Notes: generated by a model not told the origin, from the sequence alone. 24,603 nt of DNA from a bacterium SM23_31 (GCA_001304035.1 LJUD01000032.1:1-24603); one strand, 5' to 3'. Positions 7,288 through 14,367 are shown, numbered from the stretch's first letter. Made by a program: numbers and translations.

Positions 7288-7417
7288 TCTGTTACAGTTT
7301 TCGATTGCCACTCAACTCAATTTTCAACCGCCATATACACTACCCAAATTGCTATGAACTACAACGTATTATGTTATAGTAATTTTAACAAAACTTTAGA
7401 TCTATTTCACTCAACAA

Positions 7418-7777
7418 TTATTTGCGATCAAGGGAATCGCAGAACTCGTAAAACATGTCACATTCATAAATAACTATACAATTTGGAAATGGCCATGCAT
7501 CATCGCAACATTTTGCAGGATCACCTTCGTGACAATCCCCATCCGTACCTATATATTTGTATTCGCCATGGTAGCCAACACAGGCATAACTCTCACAAAA
7601 CTCAAAATCATCATCTTTCGCACACATACAATAAACACACTGATATTCATCATTTGTTTCTTCATCGTCAGGATCGTCGCACGGACCTGGATTCTCTGAA
7701 GAAAATGAATCAATAATTGCAAATACATTAATTGATAAAAAAGCAATTAATAAGAAAAAAGAAATAAGTTTCTTCAT
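7418..7777 (-). CDS. Secreted Cys-rich acidic protein (module 2)
   Basis: Exported protein of 119 residues. MKKLISFFLLIAFLSINVFA is a textbook signal peptide, and GGAGG five nt before this ATG selects it over an upstream ATG at 7822. The mature ~99 residues contain twelve cysteines (GPC, YQCVYCMC, EFC, YAC, GDC, KCC, PNC, YEC, EFC) and a large excess of Asp/Glu. It is the module 2 counterpart of the two smaller peptides of module 1, though I see no clear alignment beyond Cys spacing, acidity and position after the propeller gene (66 nt gap). Twelve cysteines is also the number in the methylamine dehydrogenase small subunit, which may be coincidence. Function unknown. Confidence 0.82.
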   Translation of the reverse strand: MKKLISFFLLIAFLSINVFAIIDSFSSENPGPCDDPDDEETNDEYQCVYCMCAKDDDFEFCESYACVGYHGEYKYIGTDGDCHEGDPAKCCDDAWPFPNCIVIYECDMFYEFCDSLDRK

Positions 7778-7843
7778 CAAAACCTCCATTTCTAATTGTG
7801 ATTCATTAACATTTAGAATCAAATAATTACTTGATTGTTGAAA

Positions 7844-8929
7844 TTATCTATAATAACGATATATCTCGGTATTTGGCATTAAAATTAATAAAATATCATC
7901 ATTTTCTGTTATTACTTCAAACTGATAACTAAATGTTGAGCGAGGATAACTTTTTATTCTACTTAATGGTTCTTCTATAGGTAGATATATCTTTCTAATG
8001 GTATTAAACTCTTCATTTAAAACGTATATTTGAAAATTTACCTTTTCTGCATCTGGATTATTTGGATAAAATTCATGAATAAATACATAATAGTTATTAA
8101 ATCTATAAATAGCATCGAGAATAATTCTTCTGTGAACTGATATTTTCAATGTATTTGGATCATGAAAAGATGTTATTTCTAATTCTTTATTTAATAATTT
8201 TTCTTGTAAAAGTTTTCCAGATTTATCTATGATTTTCACCATCGGAAGATGCCTTAAAAAAATAACATATTTCCCGTTGACTTCTAATATTGAAGATAGT
8301 TCAGCATATGTTTCATTTAAGGCAGGTATATTATCGTTATAATGTTTAATTTCCCCAATATCTTTAACAATATCACCATTTCTTGAAAATATTGTTAAAT
8401 AATGATCTCGTTTCCTTATAAAGGCTGCGATTTCTTTTTTATTTGTTATGGTAAATACTACATTTGAAACTGAATTGATATTACGAAATGAATAGATAAA
8501 TTTTCCTTCTTTAGAAAATATAGAAAAACGGTAATTACCCGCTTCATAAACATAGAGATTCCCTTCATTATCAAAAGCAATGTATTCAGGTTTTAATAAA
8601 TCACCTGGGCCCTGACCCGGTCTTCCAATTTTTCGTACAAACTGTCCTTCAAGTGAAAAAACATATATACATGTATTACCTTTATCTAGAACAAACAATT
8701 CCTTGGTTAAAGGATTCTGACGTATCATAACTGGTTGATAAAGGCCCTCATTGTTAAATATATAATTAACGCTAACAAATATTTCTCTGTTGTAATAATA
8801 AGCAGGATATAGAGATTCGGAAGTAGACTTATTTTCTTCTGTGTTAGGTGTGCATGAAAAATAAGTAAAAAACAATCCAAATAAAGTCATTGTAACAATA
8901 ACCATATTTATTAAAACATTTTTTTTCAT
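7844..8929 (-). CDS. 6-bladed beta-propeller lipoprotein (module 2)
   Basis: Exported lipoprotein of 361 residues. N-terminus MKKNVLINMVIVTMTLFGLF, then FTYFSC with Cys26 as probable lipid-modified residue. NHL-like blades follow: KELFVLDKGNTCIYVFSLEG, GRPGQGPGDLLKPEYIAFD, GNLYVYEAGNYRFSIFSKEG, and MVKIIDKSGKLLQEK. The sequence is clearly homologous in layout to the module 1 propeller at 3042-4124 (same GQGPG signature after blade 1, same length). It starts 8 nt after the thioredoxin-like gene and is followed by the Cys-rich peptide gene. Binding of the peptide or of a cell-surface ligand is possible; nothing in the sequence shows enzymatic activity. Confidence 0.83.
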   Translation of the reverse strand: MKKNVLINMVIVTMTLFGLFFTYFSCTPNTEENKSTSESLYPAYYYNREIFVSVNYIFNNEGLYQPVMIRQNPLTKELFVLDKGNTCIYVFSLEGQFVRKIGRPGQGPGDLLKPEYIAFDNEGNLYVYEAGNYRFSIFSKEGKFIYSFRNINSVSNVVFTITNKKEIAAFIRKRDHYLTIFSRNGDIVKDIGEIKHYNDNIPALNETYAELSSILEVNGKYVIFLRHLPMVKIIDKSGKLLQEKLLNKELEITSFHDPNTLKISVHRRIILDAIYRFNNYYVFIHEFYPNNPDAEKVNFQIYVLNEEFNTIRKIYLPIEEPLSRIKSYPRSTFSYQFEVITENDDILLILMPNTEIYRYYR

Positions 8930-8937
8930 GGCAATTA

Positions 8938-9546
8938 TCAGCCCTTTTTTATATCTAATTCTTGTTTTAAAATCTGTTTAAGTACTTCGGGATCAATACT
9001 TGAAATTGCCAGCTTAACCCGATTATCTTTACTTAAGAAGATAAAATATCCACATCTGCTTCCTGATATAGTATAATTATCTAAAAGAAATGATTTTGAC
9101 ACATTCGTAATAGTAATATTATACTTGTTTTGGATATTAACAAGCTCTTTTTTCTTTTCCTTGCGAAAATTCCCAATAACCATATAAATAAACACTATGT
9201 TTTCTTCAGTAAAATCGTTTCTTATTTCAAGAAAAGAAGTGAAATAGTCAATATCAATATTATTTTCGTCTCTTATTTGTATAATTTTAATAAATTTATA
9301 TTTTTCAATGTCTTTTGTAATATTTATTTCTTTATCTGCCACATCAAAAATTACATGGTCTTTTATTAAATTTCCATAATCAGGTAATCGTTCTTTTTCG
9401 ATATTTTTATCTTTATTTATAGTCGATATTTGATATGAGCAAGGATATTCAGGTAACCGAATATATTTATTATAACTCCATTGACCTAAAAACATCAAGT
9501 CAAGTATGAATATTATAAGAATGTAAATTTTATAATTTTTTTTCAC
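8938..9546 (-). CDS. Membrane-anchored thioredoxin-like protein without CxxC (module 2)
   Basis: Protein of 202 residues with one N-terminal membrane helix (YILIIFILDLMFLGQW) and a domain outside. Late elements fit an AhpC/TlpA-like fold: ENIVFIYMVIGNF, then FLLDNYTI, then GYFIFLSKDNRVKLAIS. The region where a catalytic WCxxC would be (KFIKIIQIRDENNIDIDY) has none; only Cys37 and one Cys near residue 165 exist. It occupies the same place as the CxxC-less protein of module 1 (4125-4676), directly upstream of the propeller gene. The start is GTG with AAAGG six nt upstream, overlapping the end of the preceding gene by 17 nt, so translation is probably coupled. Fold call is tentative. Confidence 0.55.
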   Translation of the reverse strand: MKKNYKIYILIIFILDLMFLGQWSYNKYIRLPEYPCSYQISTINKDKNIEKERLPDYGNLIKDHVIFDVADKEINITKDIEKYKFIKIIQIRDENNIDIDYFTSFLEIRNDFTEENIVFIYMVIGNFRKEKKKELVNIQNKYNITITNVSKSFLLDNYTISGSRCGYFIFLSKDNRVKLAISSIDPEVLKQILKQELDIKKG

Positions 9547-10207
9547 TTAAAACCTTTATCTTTTTATACAATGTTTTTATGCTTTCTTTAAAATAAATCG
9601 AATGTTTCTCTGGATTAGAGATGACTTTGATCAGAGTAAAATCGTCATGTAATAAATTCTTGTTCAAGAATTGGTTTGAAAATTCTTCAAATTTTTCGAC
9701 ATGGATAATTTTGTAGCCTTCCACTATATCGCGAAGGAAGATTATGTTTTTGATAGTATATTCGTTGTCGGTTATCAGTATATAGTTTATATCGCTGCAT
9801 GATGAACAGGCGATTGGTTCGTGGATGATGTAGGCATAGCCGATGAGAGAATCGCCGGAGATAATGTGTCTTTTGTTGCTTTCGATTGGGTCATCAAGGA
9901 CTAATAAGCTGTCAGCGGTCAGCGTTCGGATTTCAGCTTGAAAAGCGAGATTGCTTCGTCTCCCGAAGTCTCGGGATACTCGCAATGACATGACACCTTC
10001 TTCTCCGTTGTACCTTTCTCCGATGCTCCAAAGTGAACGTAACGTATCTGCGATTTGTTCGTTTGTCGGTATAACTACAGTTTTTAGATTCATACGGATA
10101 GAATCATTACTGCGGTAGAACATTTTCCATGCAATATTTATATTGGCATAGAGAAGGAATATGCCGACAATGCCGAGACCGTTGTATTTGAGTATGTCGA
10201 GTTTCAT
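9530..10207 (-). CDS. Membrane-anchored FMN_bind-like protein with CSSC (module 2)
   Basis: Protein of 225 residues with an N-terminal membrane helix (LGIVGIFLLYANINIAW). The C-terminal half follows the pattern of FMN_bind domains (PF04205): LIGYAYIIHEPIACSSC, NYILITDNEYTIKNIIFLRD, then FSNQFLNKNL and a final helix. The normal SGAT(S/T) flavinylation motif is replaced by VISNPEKHS, so covalent FMN is unlikely. Cys134-SSC-Cys137 forms a CxxC that could exchange electrons or thiols. Residues ~72-86 are encoded by a 45-nt dispersed palindromic repeat (9945-9989), and the next ~10 by another repeat-like string, both in frame. Base composition also shifts: the 5' two thirds are richer in GC than the 3' end. 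It is the first gene of module 2, in the place of MauE in module 1. A redox partner role is inferred. Confidence 0.5.
   Translation of the reverse strand: MKLDILKYNGLGIVGIFLLYANINIAWKMFYRSNDSIRMNLKTVVIPTNEQIADTLRSLWSIGERYNGEEGVMSLRVSRDFGRRSNLAFQAEIRTLTADSLLVLDDPIESNKRHIISGDSLIGYAYIIHEPIACSSCSDINYILITDNEYTIKNIIFLRDIVEGYKIIHVEKFEEFSNQFLNKNLLHDDFTLIKVISNPEKHSIYFKESIKTLYKKIKVLSEKKL
9945..9989. repeat. In-frame palindromic repeat inside a coding gene
   Basis: Minus-strand sequence GTCATTGCGAGTATCCCGAG then ACTTCGGGAGACGAAGCAAT is the familiar TCATTGCGAG...GAAGCAATCTC dispersed repeat with a CCCGAGACTTCGGG hairpin. It spans 45 nt, a multiple of three, and translates as about MSLRVSRDFGRRSNL within the FMN_bind-like protein. 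A GGTCAGCG-type repeat string (9911-9924) follows closely. Confidence 0.7.
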
Positions 10208-10211
10208 TTTT

Positions 10212-10340
10212 TAAACCCTAACCGCAGAGTACGCTCAGCCAGAGGCTGATCCGCCTCTGGCGGAAAAGAATGTGCAGAGACCTCAGAGTAATATTTATAT
10301 TTTTTCTATTATTAACTCTCTCTGCGCCTTTGCGGTTAAA
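10212..10340. repeat. CCGCAGAG...CTCTGCG element with a nested palindrome
   Basis: Left edge TTAAACCCTAACCGCAGAGT and right edge CTCTGCGCCTTTGCGGTTAA are imperfect inverted repeats known from a widespread noncoding repeat. Inside, AGCCAGAGGCTGATCCGCCTCTGGCGGA (10238-10265) is a second, nested palindrome of the family also found at 723-735, 17450-17475 and 21053-21083. The element abuts the start of the FMN_bind-like gene and supplies the bases just upstream of its ATG. Confidence 0.6.
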
Positions 10341-10864
10341 TATTAAATTAAACCGGAGGCGAAAGACGTCAGCCCAATTATATAAAAGACTACGCAAGAA
10401 AAAGTTTAAATCAATAAATAATACGAAAGTAACAATTTGTGTTCAGGGAGAAATTCAGCTTCAGAAGAATAATCCGGTATCAGAGTAGATTAAATTAGCA
10501 TCACAGCATCCATTAACAATTTCCGTATGAGAAGGTCCATGAACATAATCAATAGCTAAAACTAATATATATATAAGTTATCTAGTTGTCAAGAAAAAAA
10601 TTAAAAATTTTTATCTTTCTAAAATTTCCATTGCATCCTGATTTATTACTCTCCGGTTAAACTTTTTGAATGTCATTCTTATTTTTAAATATCATTCCCA
10701 ATTTTCACGAGTACTCGGGTTTATTTTATTCAACCTAACCCTGACACTCTTCCCGCTAAGCGGGAGTGAGATAATCTTCAGCTGCGTCAAGGACTGAAGT
10801 CCTGACGAAACGGGGAAGTCTCCCCCTTTTTCAAAGGGGGATTAAGGGGGAAATTTCCCCTATA

Positions 10865-11145
10865 TGCCGCTCCGACGGAGCTTTTTTTCGTAATAATTCG
10901 TTCTTCTATAAACATGTAGTCCCTAACGGGACTTGAAATAGCATTCCTAATCCCGCTGAGCGGGATATCAGCATCTCAAAAAAGATTCTGAAACAAGTTC
11001 AGAATGACAGGTATTCCCTTCCCTGTTATGCCGTCCCGCTGAGAAGGATTCAGCATCTTTGATTTTATGCGTTCCACGTCTGGAGAACGTGGAACGAGGG
11101 CATAATTCGTTCTTCTATAAACATGTCGTCCCTCACGGGACTTAA
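10865..11145 (-). repeat. Hairpin plus CATGTTTATAGAA units
   Basis: Read on the minus strand, three units share a short GC hairpin followed by a GGCAT or GACATGTTTATAGAAG tail: GCTCCGTCGGAGCGGCATAT (10879-10860), AGTCCCGTTAGGGACTACAT with tail (10933-10897), and AGTCCCGTGAGGGACGACAT with tail (11142-11106). The last two also share about 40 bp beyond the tail. This hairpin-tail pattern is that of a REP-like family in the FCB group. A separate hairpin GTTCCACG/CGTGGAAC is at 11071-11095. Confidence 0.65.
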
Positions 11146-11244
11146 AATATCACACCCAATCCCCCTGAATGGGATTCAGCATCTTTATTTGGATTTACAA
11201 CAAAGGTTATTCTAATAAATTAACTTCCGTTACAGAACAATGAA

Positions 11245-11487
11245 AGAATCCGCAGAATCGGGTCGGGAATCAACGATAGAGAATCAGCAAAGAATATGAA
11301 GACTACATTATCCGGGAGCGCCCCTTAGAATCTGCATGTTTCCGCGAATTGTTTATGAAACATATAATTTTACATCATTTCGTTGATTATATTTAACATC
11401 ATAATTCTACATATTTAAAATACAAATTGCAATGGAAAAATCAAGTTTTTTTCCTGAAATCACGGAAAAAATAACATTTATGGGACA
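11245..11487. repeat. Direct repeat A, right copy (flanks module 2)
   Basis: Same orientation and order of blocks as 6423-6666 (GAATCCGCAGAATCGGGTCG, GAAGACTACATTATCCGGGA, AAATCAAGTTTTTTTCC, AAATCACGGAAAAAATAAC). Relative to the left copy it lacks one A at about 11290 (AGCAAAGAAT instead of AGCAAAAGAAT), which breaks the frame shared by the two copies; after the break the residues REHP.ESA or RERP.ESA line up again. Confidence 0.75.
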
Positions 11488-11512
11488 TGACGCCAAATTA
11501 TCGTAACGTTTA

Positions 11513-11535
11513 GGTTCAAGTTGCAAACTTGAACC
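11513..11535. repeat. Perfect hairpin GGTTCAAGTT-GCA-AACTTGAACC
   Basis: A 10-bp perfect inverted repeat with a 3-nt loop just right of direct repeat A. No T-run follows on either strand. It is likely another small dispersed palindrome. Confidence 0.65.
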
Positions 11536-11660
11536 AGCAGGGAGGGACTTAAACCAGAAGGGAAATTGAGGAATAAGTGAGGAAAATAATCTTTAAAATA
11601 AATGATAATGATCACAAAGAATTGTACTGTTTTTTCAACAGGTATTTTTTTATTTCTCAG

Positions 11661-12857
11661 TCATTTTTTTGGAAAATCGGCGATTTCTAATAACTCTGCA
11701 AAAATTTTAGGAACGTCCGTGTTATCATGCCATCCCGTGAAGCGCTCAGCGTGAGGGCCAAAAGCAAAAACCGGTACGGGAACGCCGGTATGACTGCCGG
11801 TAGTCCATTTTATGGAGAGGTTTTCCCCGGATAATCGACCGCCGTTGATGGTCATCCCGCCGGTTTCATGGTCTGCCGTTATTACAACAATAGTTTCTCC
11901 GTTTTCCATGGCAAAATCAACCGCCTGTTTGACGGCGAGGTCAAAGTGCAGCATCTGCTTTATCGTTTCATCTGCATCATTATCATGTTCAGCCCAATCG
12001 ATCTGGCTTCCTTCAACCATCAGGAAAAATCCTTTCACGTTCCTGCTCAGGATTTCTATTGCTTTTGCCGTCATTTCCGCAAGTGTCGGTTCCGGGGATT
12101 CTGTAGTCATTGCGTCATTATGGAACAGACCCAGTAAAAAATCACTTTTAGCTGCATCGAATTCGGATTTTGTCTGAACAAATTCATAACCGGCTTTTAC
12201 TGCTTCTTCAATCAGGTTTTTGTCATCACGCCTCTTGCTATCCGGGTGTGATTGCGGGAGGAAAAATGCTTCTCCGCCTCCCAAAATCACGTTCACTCTA
12301 TTTGCAATAATGTCATACGCAATCGCCGCTTGATTGCTTCTCAAACGGACATGAGCCGCAAAAGCAGCCGGAGTTGCGTGGGTGATCGTCGACGTTGCAA
12401 TTAGACCGGTCGACATACTTTTATCACGGGCACCCTCGAGGATTGTGTATACTTTTGTACTGTCGGGTATCATGCCAATCATCCCGTTATTCGTTTTATA
12501 TCCGCTTGAAAGAGCGGTCGCACCCGCCGCAGAATCAGTTATCAGCGCGTTTGCCGAGTAAGTATTAATAAAACCCGTAACCGGCATCCGTTCTATATGC
12601 ATTTTACCATTTGCGCCAAGGACTTTGATGCGGGCTGCAGTAATCGTTGTAATCGACATTCCGTCTCCGATCATCAGAATAATATTTTTAACCTGTCGCT
12701 GCTCTACGAGGGGATACGGGTTTCTGTCGACCGGTGGTATATAATAACTGAATTCCTCTGCTCCTCTTTGAGCATAGAGGGACGGAATTGGCATAAACCA
12801 AATAATTAAAAATGAAAAAATTAATAGTGAAACGGTAAAAGCTTTTTGCTGCTTCAT
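11661..12857 (-). CDS. phoA: Alkaline phosphatase (PhoA family)
   Basis: Secreted metal-dependent phosphomonoesterase of 398 residues that releases inorganic phosphate outside the cytoplasm. An N-terminal signal peptide (FTVSLLIFSFLIIWFMPIPS then LYAQ) is followed by the family motifs: ILMIGDGMS (metal-binding Asp), TDSAAGATALSSG (nucleophile Ser about residue 109), THATPAAFAAHV, EGSQIDWAEHDND (metal-binding Glu/Asp/His), TADHETGG and GSHTG (zinc ligands). The length is normal for bacterial PhoA-type enzymes. ATG at 12857 has GTGAGG six nt upstream; a GTG four codons earlier (12869) lacks that. It stands alone between repeat-rich spacer DNA and a pseudogene. I see no Pho box, but there is a palindrome just upstream (12891-12906). 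Confidence 0.93.
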   Translation of the reverse strand: MKQQKAFTVSLLIFSFLIIWFMPIPSLYAQRGAEEFSYYIPPVDRNPYPLVEQRQVKNIILMIGDGMSITTITAARIKVLGANGKMHIERMPVTGFINTYSANALITDSAAGATALSSGYKTNNGMIGMIPDSTKVYTILEGARDKSMSTGLIATSTITHATPAAFAAHVRLRSNQAAIAYDIIANRVNVILGGGEAFFLPQSHPDSKRRDDKNLIEEAVKAGYEFVQTKSEFDAAKSDFLLGLFHNDAMTTESPEPTLAEMTAKAIEILSRNVKGFFLMVEGSQIDWAEHDNDADETIKQMLHFDLAVKQAVDFAMENGETIVVITADHETGGMTINGGRLSGENLSIKWTTGSHTGVPVPVFAFGPHAERFTGWHDNTDVPKIFAELLEIADFPKK

Positions 12858-12890
12858 ATCATTCCTCACTTAAATATATAAAAATAGTCT

Positions 12891-12906
12891 GTAATTTGTA
12901 AATTAC
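12891..12906. promoter_or_regulatory. Palindrome upstream of alkaline phosphatase
   Basis: GTAATTT-GT-AAATTAC, a perfect 7-2-7 inverted repeat, about 35-50 nt before the start codon, where an operator could be. The regulator is unknown and the bases are AT-rich, so chance is possible. Confidence 0.3.
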
Positions 12907-12949
12907 TTGTTAGTTTATTTGTTCCCTGCATAAAATATGTCATAATGAG

Positions 12950-13147
12950 TTACGGCAGTTTTTTCAATGCCTGGTTAAGGTCTACAATGAGGTTGTCCGC
13001 GCCTTCAAGACCAACAGAAATCCGCACCATTGACGGTAACTTCAGGATCAGGTTTTGCATCCCGCTAAGCGGGATTGCAAGACCTTCCCACAAATATGTT
13101 AATAATTTAGTAACGTGTTCCGGCATCCCAGTAATTATGTAATCCAC
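12950..13147 (-). pseudogene. C-terminal relic of a Cys/Met-metabolism PLP enzyme
   Basis: The last ~28 codons of this frame (PSMVRISVGLEGADNLIVDL then NQALKKL) match the conserved C-terminus of cystathionine gamma-synthase / cystathionine beta- or gamma-lyase / methionine gamma-lyase, where (L/M)VR(L/I)SVGLE...DLIADLxQAL is typical. The upstream part of the enzyme, including the PLP lysine, is missing. Instead the frame is joined to a CCCGCTAAGCGGG dispersed palindrome (about 13059-13075) and unrelated sequence, right up to the end of the anti-sigma gene. It is thus most likely a remnant left after deletion or repeat insertion, not a working gene. Confidence 0.6.
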
Positions 13148-13154
13148 AATCGGT

Positions 13155-13766
13155 TTAATATTTGATTATTTTAACAGGCTGAAATTGGTCTCGCAGTGAT
13201 TGGAACATTGTTTCCGGTAAGGTGCTGTCAATTGTCCTGTTCGGAAAAAACAGTGATGAACTGTCCGGCAGGTTAAATCCCCCGATTTGCATGGGGCCGG
13301 TGGTCGACTGCTTTTGTTGATAAACGGCGGTCTGGCTGGAACCCGGGAAAGGCGGGGGTTTAATACGCGGTGAATATAAAACTTTTTCTTCATTGCTGCT
13401 GATTACATAAGTTTCAATTATCACAGCAGCAAATGCGATAATTGCAGCGGCGGCAAAAGTTACAACTATCGGTTTAACAGGCAGAGCGCGGATTGTGTTA
13501 AGCATCCGTTCAAGTCCTGCTGCACGTTCTTTAGCGGCTTCCTGAGCTAAACGCCGTCGTAAAACCCTGTTGAAATCTTCCGATGCGGTAATTTTTGGCA
13601 GACTTTTAAGTGATTTAATTACCAGGCGGGCATTCGCCAACAATTTTGCGCAGTTAGAGCATGCGGCAAGGTGTTCATCGATTAATTTTTCATACTCTTC
13701 TGATACTTTACCTTCGAGATAATCGGAAAAGTGCTGTGAAAAATCTACGCAGTCGATCATAGGCAT
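13155..13766 (-). CDS. Anti-sigma factor with zinc-finger (zf-HC2) domain
   Basis: Membrane protein of 203 residues that probably holds the ECF sigma factor encoded directly upstream. The N-terminal domain has FSDYLEGKVSEEYEKLIDEHLAACSNC broken into the usual parts: a helix, then HLAACSNC giving the HxxxCxxC zinc motif (residues ~32-39). One membrane helix follows (IVVTFAAAAIIAFAAVIIETY, ~100-120), then a Pro/Ser/Gln-rich outer segment without a recognised domain. The ATG lies one base after the TGA of the sigma gene, so the two are one operon and probably translationally coupled. The signal sensed cannot be told from sequence. Confidence 0.85.
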   Translation of the reverse strand: MPMIDCVDFSQHFSDYLEGKVSEEYEKLIDEHLAACSNCAKLLANARLVIKSLKSLPKITASEDFNRVLRRRLAQEAAKERAAGLERMLNTIRALPVKPIVVTFAAAAIIAFAAVIIETYVISSNEEKVLYSPRIKPPPFPGSSQTAVYQQKQSTTGPMQIGGFNLPDSSSLFFPNRTIDSTLPETMFQSLRDQFQPVKIIKY

Positions 13767-13767
13767 T

Positions 13768-14367
13768 TCATTCTTTAATTTCTTTTAAATATTCAGTAAG
13801 TTTTTCCTGGAGTTTAAAACGACCCCTATTGACCCTGGATTTTACGGTTCCCAAAGGTATTTTTAAGATTGAACTAATCTCTTCATAAGAAAGTTCCTGA
13901 ATATCTCGAAAAATTATTACTTCTCTAAATTTTTCCGGCAGAGAATCGATTGCTCTCTGAACAATGTCCTCCTTTAAAATATCATCAACGCTTTCTTCTG
14001 GTCCCTTTTTCCCATCGCGCAGTTCATAATCTTTATCTTCAAAACCCAGACTGCTAACGGATAAGATTTTTCGCCGTTTACGGCGTCTGAGCTCCGTTTT
14101 CGCAAGGTTACCGGTAATGGTATATATCCACGTAGAAAACTTTGCTACATTTCTGTATGCTTTTTTTTTGCGGTATACCCGTAAAAAAGTTTCCTGAACA
14201 ATATCTTCAGCCTCTCCAATATCACCCAGGAAGCGATAAGCAAAATTGACGAGCTGGTCTTTATAACGCCTTACAATTTCTTCAAAAGCATACAGATTTT
14301 CATGCTGGAACTGCTCGATCAGTTCTTCATCTGAAGGAGAAGAGCCGTTTTTATTATCATTGTTCAT
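13768..14367 (-). CDS. ECF-family RNA polymerase sigma factor (RpoE-like)
   Basis: Sigma-70 family regulator of 199 residues with only regions 2 and 4. Region 2 (about residues 20-90) has AFEEIVRRYKDQLVNFAYRF, then EAEDIVQETFLRVYR and FSTWIYTITGNLAKTELRRR; region 4 (about 130-190) has LPEKFREVIIFRDIQELSYE followed by EISSILKIPLGTVKSRVNRG. It directs core polymerase to a stress or envelope regulon when released by the anti-sigma factor encoded one base downstream. I chose ATG at 14367; an in-frame TTG at 14382 is the alternative and neither has a strong ribosome site. A GGAACTT string at 14392-14398 looks like an ECF -35 box, but is too close to the start to serve this gene. Confidence 0.92.
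   Translation of the reverse strand: MNNDNKNGSSPSDEELIEQFQHENLYAFEEIVRRYKDQLVNFAYRFLGDIGEAEDIVQETFLRVYRKKKAYRNVAKFSTWIYTITGNLAKTELRRRKRRKILSVSSLGFEDKDYELRDGKKGPEESVDDILKEDIVQRAIDSLPEKFREVIIFRDIQELSYEEISSILKIPLGTVKSRVNRGRFKLQEKLTEYLKEIKE

Larger units (their letters stand above)
6125..7417. other. Repeat-filled spacer between modules
   Basis: Nearly 1.3 kb without a recognisable intact gene. It holds CCCGCTAAGCGGG palindromes at about 6174-6188 and 6263-6277, a GCGTCAAGGACTGAAGTCCTGACGC hairpin split over 6355-6379, the left copy of a ~245 bp direct repeat, a terminator-like hairpin (6950-6982), a perfect 10-bp-stem hairpin (7032-7055) and MITE-like pieces (7080-7287). It reads as a collection site for small repeats. 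Confidence 0.7.
10208..11660. other. Repeat-filled spacer between module 2 and the housekeeping block
   Basis: About 1.45 kb with no intact gene. It contains a CCGCAGAG/CTCTGCG element next to the first gene of module 2, a CCCGCTAAGCGGG palindrome (10752-10765), the GCGTCAAGGACTGAAGTCCTGACG hairpin (10785-10808), a CCCCCTTTTTCAAAGGGGG hairpin (10833-10851), three hairpin-plus-tail units, the string AGATTCTGAAACAAGTTCAG (10983 on), a GTTCCACG hairpin, the right copy of direct repeat A, and a GGTTCAAGTT hairpin. It marks the boundary to the more GC-rich right half. Confidence 0.7.

Noticed and set aside
7483..7716. Plus-strand frame of 77 codons across the module 2 peptide gene
   Set aside because: It is antisense to a gene with a clear signal peptide and ribosome site; its His-rich content mirrors the Asp/Cys codons of that gene.
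10865..10890. GCTCCGACGGAGC followed by T-run as a plus-strand terminator
   Set aside because: No plus-strand gene lies upstream, and the hairpin belongs to the repeated hairpin-tail family.
12873..12902. TTTACA-18-TATATT as the alkaline phosphatase promoter
   Set aside because: The predicted transcript start would cut into the ribosome site (12864-12869), so the good-looking boxes are probably chance in AT-rich DNA.
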